Assembly: GCF_003991975.1 (NCBI RefSeq) | Contig: NZ_CP029822.1 | Location: 3,187,648 to 3,251,647 of the forward strand | Length of the DNA: 64,000 nt | Direction of reading: 5' to 3' | Origin: Entomomonas moraniae | GTDB taxonomy: Bacteria > Pseudomonadota > Gammaproteobacteria > Pseudomonadales > Pseudomonadaceae | Shown here: one piece after another, positions 62,163-64,000 of the stretch | How positions within the stretch are numbered: the first letter of the stretch is position 1 | How the letters are laid out: the number at the start of each line of letters is the position of its first letter | Made by a program: the position numbers and the translations under genes | The notes under the pieces: model-generated | What the model saw: the letters and a program-made list of their open reading frames with translations, nothing else | What the model was told of the DNA's origin: nothing | The model's database searches: none

Positions 62163-63440
62163 ATGCTCAATTATTTGTGGCTAGGTTTTTTTATAATTGC
62201 AGCAATCTCAGCCGTTATTCGCTTATTAGGCGGTGATGTTGATGTATTCGCCAACATGGTAACTGGCCTATTTGATATGGCTAAATTATCTGTTGATATC
62301 ATGATTATTCTCTTTGGAACATTAACACTTTGGATGGGATTGTTAAAGATTGCCGAGCGTTCTGGTCTTGTTGATGTGTTGGCTAAATGTCTAGGTCCAT
62401 TATTTCAACGTTTAATGCCAGAGGTTCCTAAGGGGCATCCTTCTATTGGCCTAATTACTCTTAACTTCACTGCTAATGCATTAGGTCTAGATAATGCAGC
62501 GACACCGATTGGCCTTAAAGCGATGAAGTCTTTGCAAGAGCTAAATCCCAGCAAAACGGTGGCAACTAACGCACAAATTTTATTTTTGGTCTTAAATGCT
62601 TCTTCTTTGACATTATTACCCATTAATATTTTTATTTTTAGGGGGCAACAAGGTGCACCAGACCCTACCATGGTCTTTTTACCTATCTTATTAGCTACAA
62701 GTGTATCAACCTTGACAGGCTTGCTCAGTGTTGCTTTTATGCAGCGCTTGAAGCTATTAGACCCTGTTGTGCTACTCTGGTTTGCAGGTATTGGCTTTTT
62801 TCTTGGGGTATTTGTTTGTATTTCTGTTGGCTTAACTTCAACAAGTTATAACTTGCTCAATTATTTTATTTACTCTTTAGGATTGCAAGGGACTTCTCTC
62901 ACAACCTTTTCTTCTTTGCTCGGTAATATTACGCTATTTGCTATTATTCTTTTATTCTTAGTTGCGGGGGCTTGTCGAAAAGTTCCTGTTTACGACACTT
63001 TTCTTGAAGGGGCAAAAGAAGCTTTTGATGTCGCTAAAAATCTCTTACCTTACTTGGTTGCAATGCTCTGTGCTATAGGGGTATTAAGGGCCTCGGGCGC
63101 GTTGGATTATTTTTTAGACCTGATTCGTTACTTTTTCAATTTCTTAGGTACAGATACCCGATTTGTTGACGCATTGCCTACGGCGTTGGTTAAGCCTTTC
63201 TCAGGTAACGCAGCACGAGGATTAATGATAGAGACAATGCAACATTACGGCGTTGATAGTTTTCCTGCATTAGCTGCAGCAACGATGCAAGGTAGTACGG
63301 AAACTACGTTTTATGTGCTGGCAGTCTATTTCGGCTCTGTGGGTATTCAGCGTGTTCGACATGCTGTTGGCTGTGCATTATTATGTGATATAGCAGGTGT
63401 TATCGCATCTATTTTAATCTGCTATTGGTTTTTTGGATAA
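62163..63440 (+). CDS. Fused SpmA/SpmB-like nucleoside-recognition membrane protein
   Basis: Membrane protein of 425 residues. The N-terminal half has the SpmA-type TLTLWMGLLKIAERSGLVDVLAKCLGPLF and LNFTANALGLDNAATPIGLKAMKSLQ; the C-terminal half has the SpmB-type FLEGAKEAFDVAKNLLPYLVAML and VKPFSGNAARGLMIETMQ...GSTETTFYVLAVYFGSVG. In spore formers these are two genes for spore maturation; non-sporulating proteobacteria carry fused versions of unknown function. Confidence 0.88.
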   Translation: MLNYLWLGFFIIAAISAVIRLLGGDVDVFANMVTGLFDMAKLSVDIMIILFGTLTLWMGLLKIAERSGLVDVLAKCLGPLFQRLMPEVPKGHPSIGLITLNFTANALGLDNAATPIGLKAMKSLQELNPSKTVATNAQILFLVLNASSLTLLPINIFIFRGQQGAPDPTMVFLPILLATSVSTLTGLLSVAFMQRLKLLDPVVLLWFAGIGFFLGVFVCISVGLTSTSYNLLNYFIYSLGLQGTSLTTFSSLLGNITLFAIILLFLVAGACRKVPVYDTFLEGAKEAFDVAKNLLPYLVAMLCAIGVLRASGALDYFLDLIRYFFNFLGTDTRFVDALPTALVKPFSGNAARGLMIETMQHYGVDSFPALAAATMQGSTETTFYVLAVYFGSVGIQRVRHAVGCALLCDIAGVIASILICYWFFG

Positions 63441-63472
63441 GGTTATCAGTAATTATAAAGGGAGTAGGAAAA

Positions 63473-63895
63473 TTGAAAAAAATTATTTCTATAACTATTG
63501 GACTTTCATTATTCGGTTGCGCGAGCGAAAAGGGTTATCAAGAACACCTAAATAAGTGGCAGGGGGTTGATACTCTCACGCTTATCAGAGATTGGGGAGC
63601 CCCAGAGCAAGTTTACAGTTTTGAAGGGCATGACTTTTACGTTTATAGCCGTGAGTCCTACGGAAAGAATCCTCGTTATCCTTATACCTGTCCAGATCTA
63701 CAAAAAATTGATAAAGATGATAGCGATTTTTTAAAGGACTATAAAAAAGATCAAAATAAAAAAACAATTAATAAGTGTATCGAAGATCGACAAACACAAC
63801 CGAGAGAAATCTATTATCAATGTAAAACCACGTTTGAAGTTTTTAATGGTAAAGTTATACACTATAAGTTTGAGGGTAATAACTGTGTTAAATAA
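63473..63895 (+). CDS. Small lipoprotein, unknown function
   Basis: Lipoprotein of 140 residues starting at a TTG, with GGAGTAGGAA just upstream; earlier in-frame starts fall inside the spm gene and lack such a site. The signal peptide ends in SLFGC. The mature part contains WQGVDTLTLIRDWGAPEQVYSFEGHDFYVY, a motif common in small SmpA/OmlA-like lipoproteins, and several Cys in the C-terminal half. It is 32 bases downstream of the spm gene and may be co-transcribed with it. Confidence 0.78.
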   Translation: MKKIISITIGLSLFGCASEKGYQEHLNKWQGVDTLTLIRDWGAPEQVYSFEGHDFYVYSRESYGKNPRYPYTCPDLQKIDKDDSDFLKDYKKDQNKKTINKCIEDRQTQPREIYYQCKTTFEVFNGKVIHYKFEGNNCVK

Positions 63896-63922
63896 ATTTA
63901 ATGTTTAACACATTATTTGACT

Positions 63923-63947
63923 AAGGCCATTTGAAGAGTGGCCTTTT
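63923..63947 (+). terminator. Intrinsic terminator of the lipoprotein gene
   Basis: AAGGCCA (63923-63929) pairs with TGGCCTT (63939-63945), loop of about 9 nt, followed by TTATTTTATATTTT. Confidence 0.75.
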
Positions 63948-63967
63948 ATTTTATATTTTGGAATTTT

Positions 63968-64000
63968 ATGAATAGTATTAATAATCGTATAGCAGAAGAA
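63968..64000 (+). CDS. Start of a gene cut by the window edge, possibly tex
   Basis: Eleven codons from ATG at 63968 (MNSINNRIAEE) with a GGAA site 6 bases before. The N-terminus resembles that of the pseudomonad RNA-binding transcription accessory protein Tex, but eleven residues cannot settle it. Confidence 0.45.
   Translation, partial: MNSINNRIAEE

Noticed and set aside
1-64000. CRISPR arrays, tRNA or rRNA genes, prophage or insertion sequences
   Set aside because: I looked through the intergenic stretches on both strands and saw no regularly spaced repeats, no tRNA-like T-loop sequences and no transposase or integrase reading frames.

Overview
The window is a continuous stretch of AT-rich bacterial chromosome (GC well under half by eye, many long A/T runs between genes). 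The gene content is gammaproteobacterial. Several local gene orders match those of Pseudomonas: pncC-recA-recX; bamD divergent from rluD-pgeF; LysM protein-dprA divergent from def-fmt-rsmB; a psrA-like regulator beside nagZ and near etfB-etfA; nrdR-ribD; fimV-truA; prmC-moeB-murI; and a two-subunit pyruvate carboxylase. Low GC on a Pseudomonas-type gene order suggests an AT-rich, possibly host-associated member of the Pseudomonadaceae or a close relative, with the insect-gut genus Entomomonas as the best guess. That assignment is inference. No insertion sequences, phage genes, CRISPR arrays, tRNAs or rRNAs were seen.

Layout. 1-4.5 kb: the end of ETF-ubiquinone oxidoreductase, an M28 peptidase lipoprotein, a SotB-type sugar exporter and a lone fimbrial subunit. 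4.8-8.6 kb: recX, recA, pncC and a YadGH ABC exporter, all on the minus strand. 8.8-13.3 kb: an acyltransferase, a DUF815 AAA+ ATPase and tonB-exbD-exbB behind a good Fur-box match. 13.5-20.4 kb: macro-domain protein, small exported Cys protein, nuclease, aroC, sppA, an HHH protein, ogt, rsmJ, flavin reductase and bamD. 20.5-27 kb: rluD-pgeF, carbonic anhydrase, a membrane protein, and the def-fmt-rsmB-acetyltransferase operon. 27.1-35.4 kb: LysM protein, dprA, rnz, acetoin/diacetyl reductase, exported cupin, exported OHCU decarboxylase, Kch-type K+ channel, carboxylesterase and a small lipoprotein. 35.5-39.2 kb: pycA-pycB and a YfcZ-like protein. 39.3-45.5 kb: NAD(P)HX epimerase, lipoprotein, metG, Sel1-repeat lipoprotein, nagZ, L,D-transpeptidase and psrA-like regulator. 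45.7-50 kb: etfBA, Cys-cluster protein, MFS transporter and transaldolase. 50.2-55.3 kb: nrdR-ribD facing truA-fimV. 55.6-64 kb: AbrB-family membrane protein, prmC-moeB-murI, DUF4197 protein, Dyp peroxidase, small envelope proteins, an MliC lysozyme inhibitor, a fused SpmA/SpmB protein, a lipoprotein and the start of what looks like tex.

Most genes are housekeeping: translation (metG, fmt, def, rsmB, rsmJ, truA, rluD, prmC, rnz), envelope building (bamD, murI, nagZ, fimV, LysM protein, sppA), DNA maintenance (recA, recX, dprA, ogt), iron uptake energy (TonB-ExbBD), electron transfer from acyl-CoA oxidation (etfBA, ETF-QO) and anaplerosis (pycAB).

The points most worth a second look are: an OHCU decarboxylase (urate breakdown) carrying a signal peptide; the absence of any LexA-type box at recA together with the absence of lexA from its usual place beside psrA; a stand-alone NAD(P)HX epimerase; an orphan pilin; FimV with two copies of its C-terminal motif; a macro domain with a remodelled loop; and several gene-end hairpins that lack a T tract. 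I found no convincing multi-gene system of an undescribed kind.
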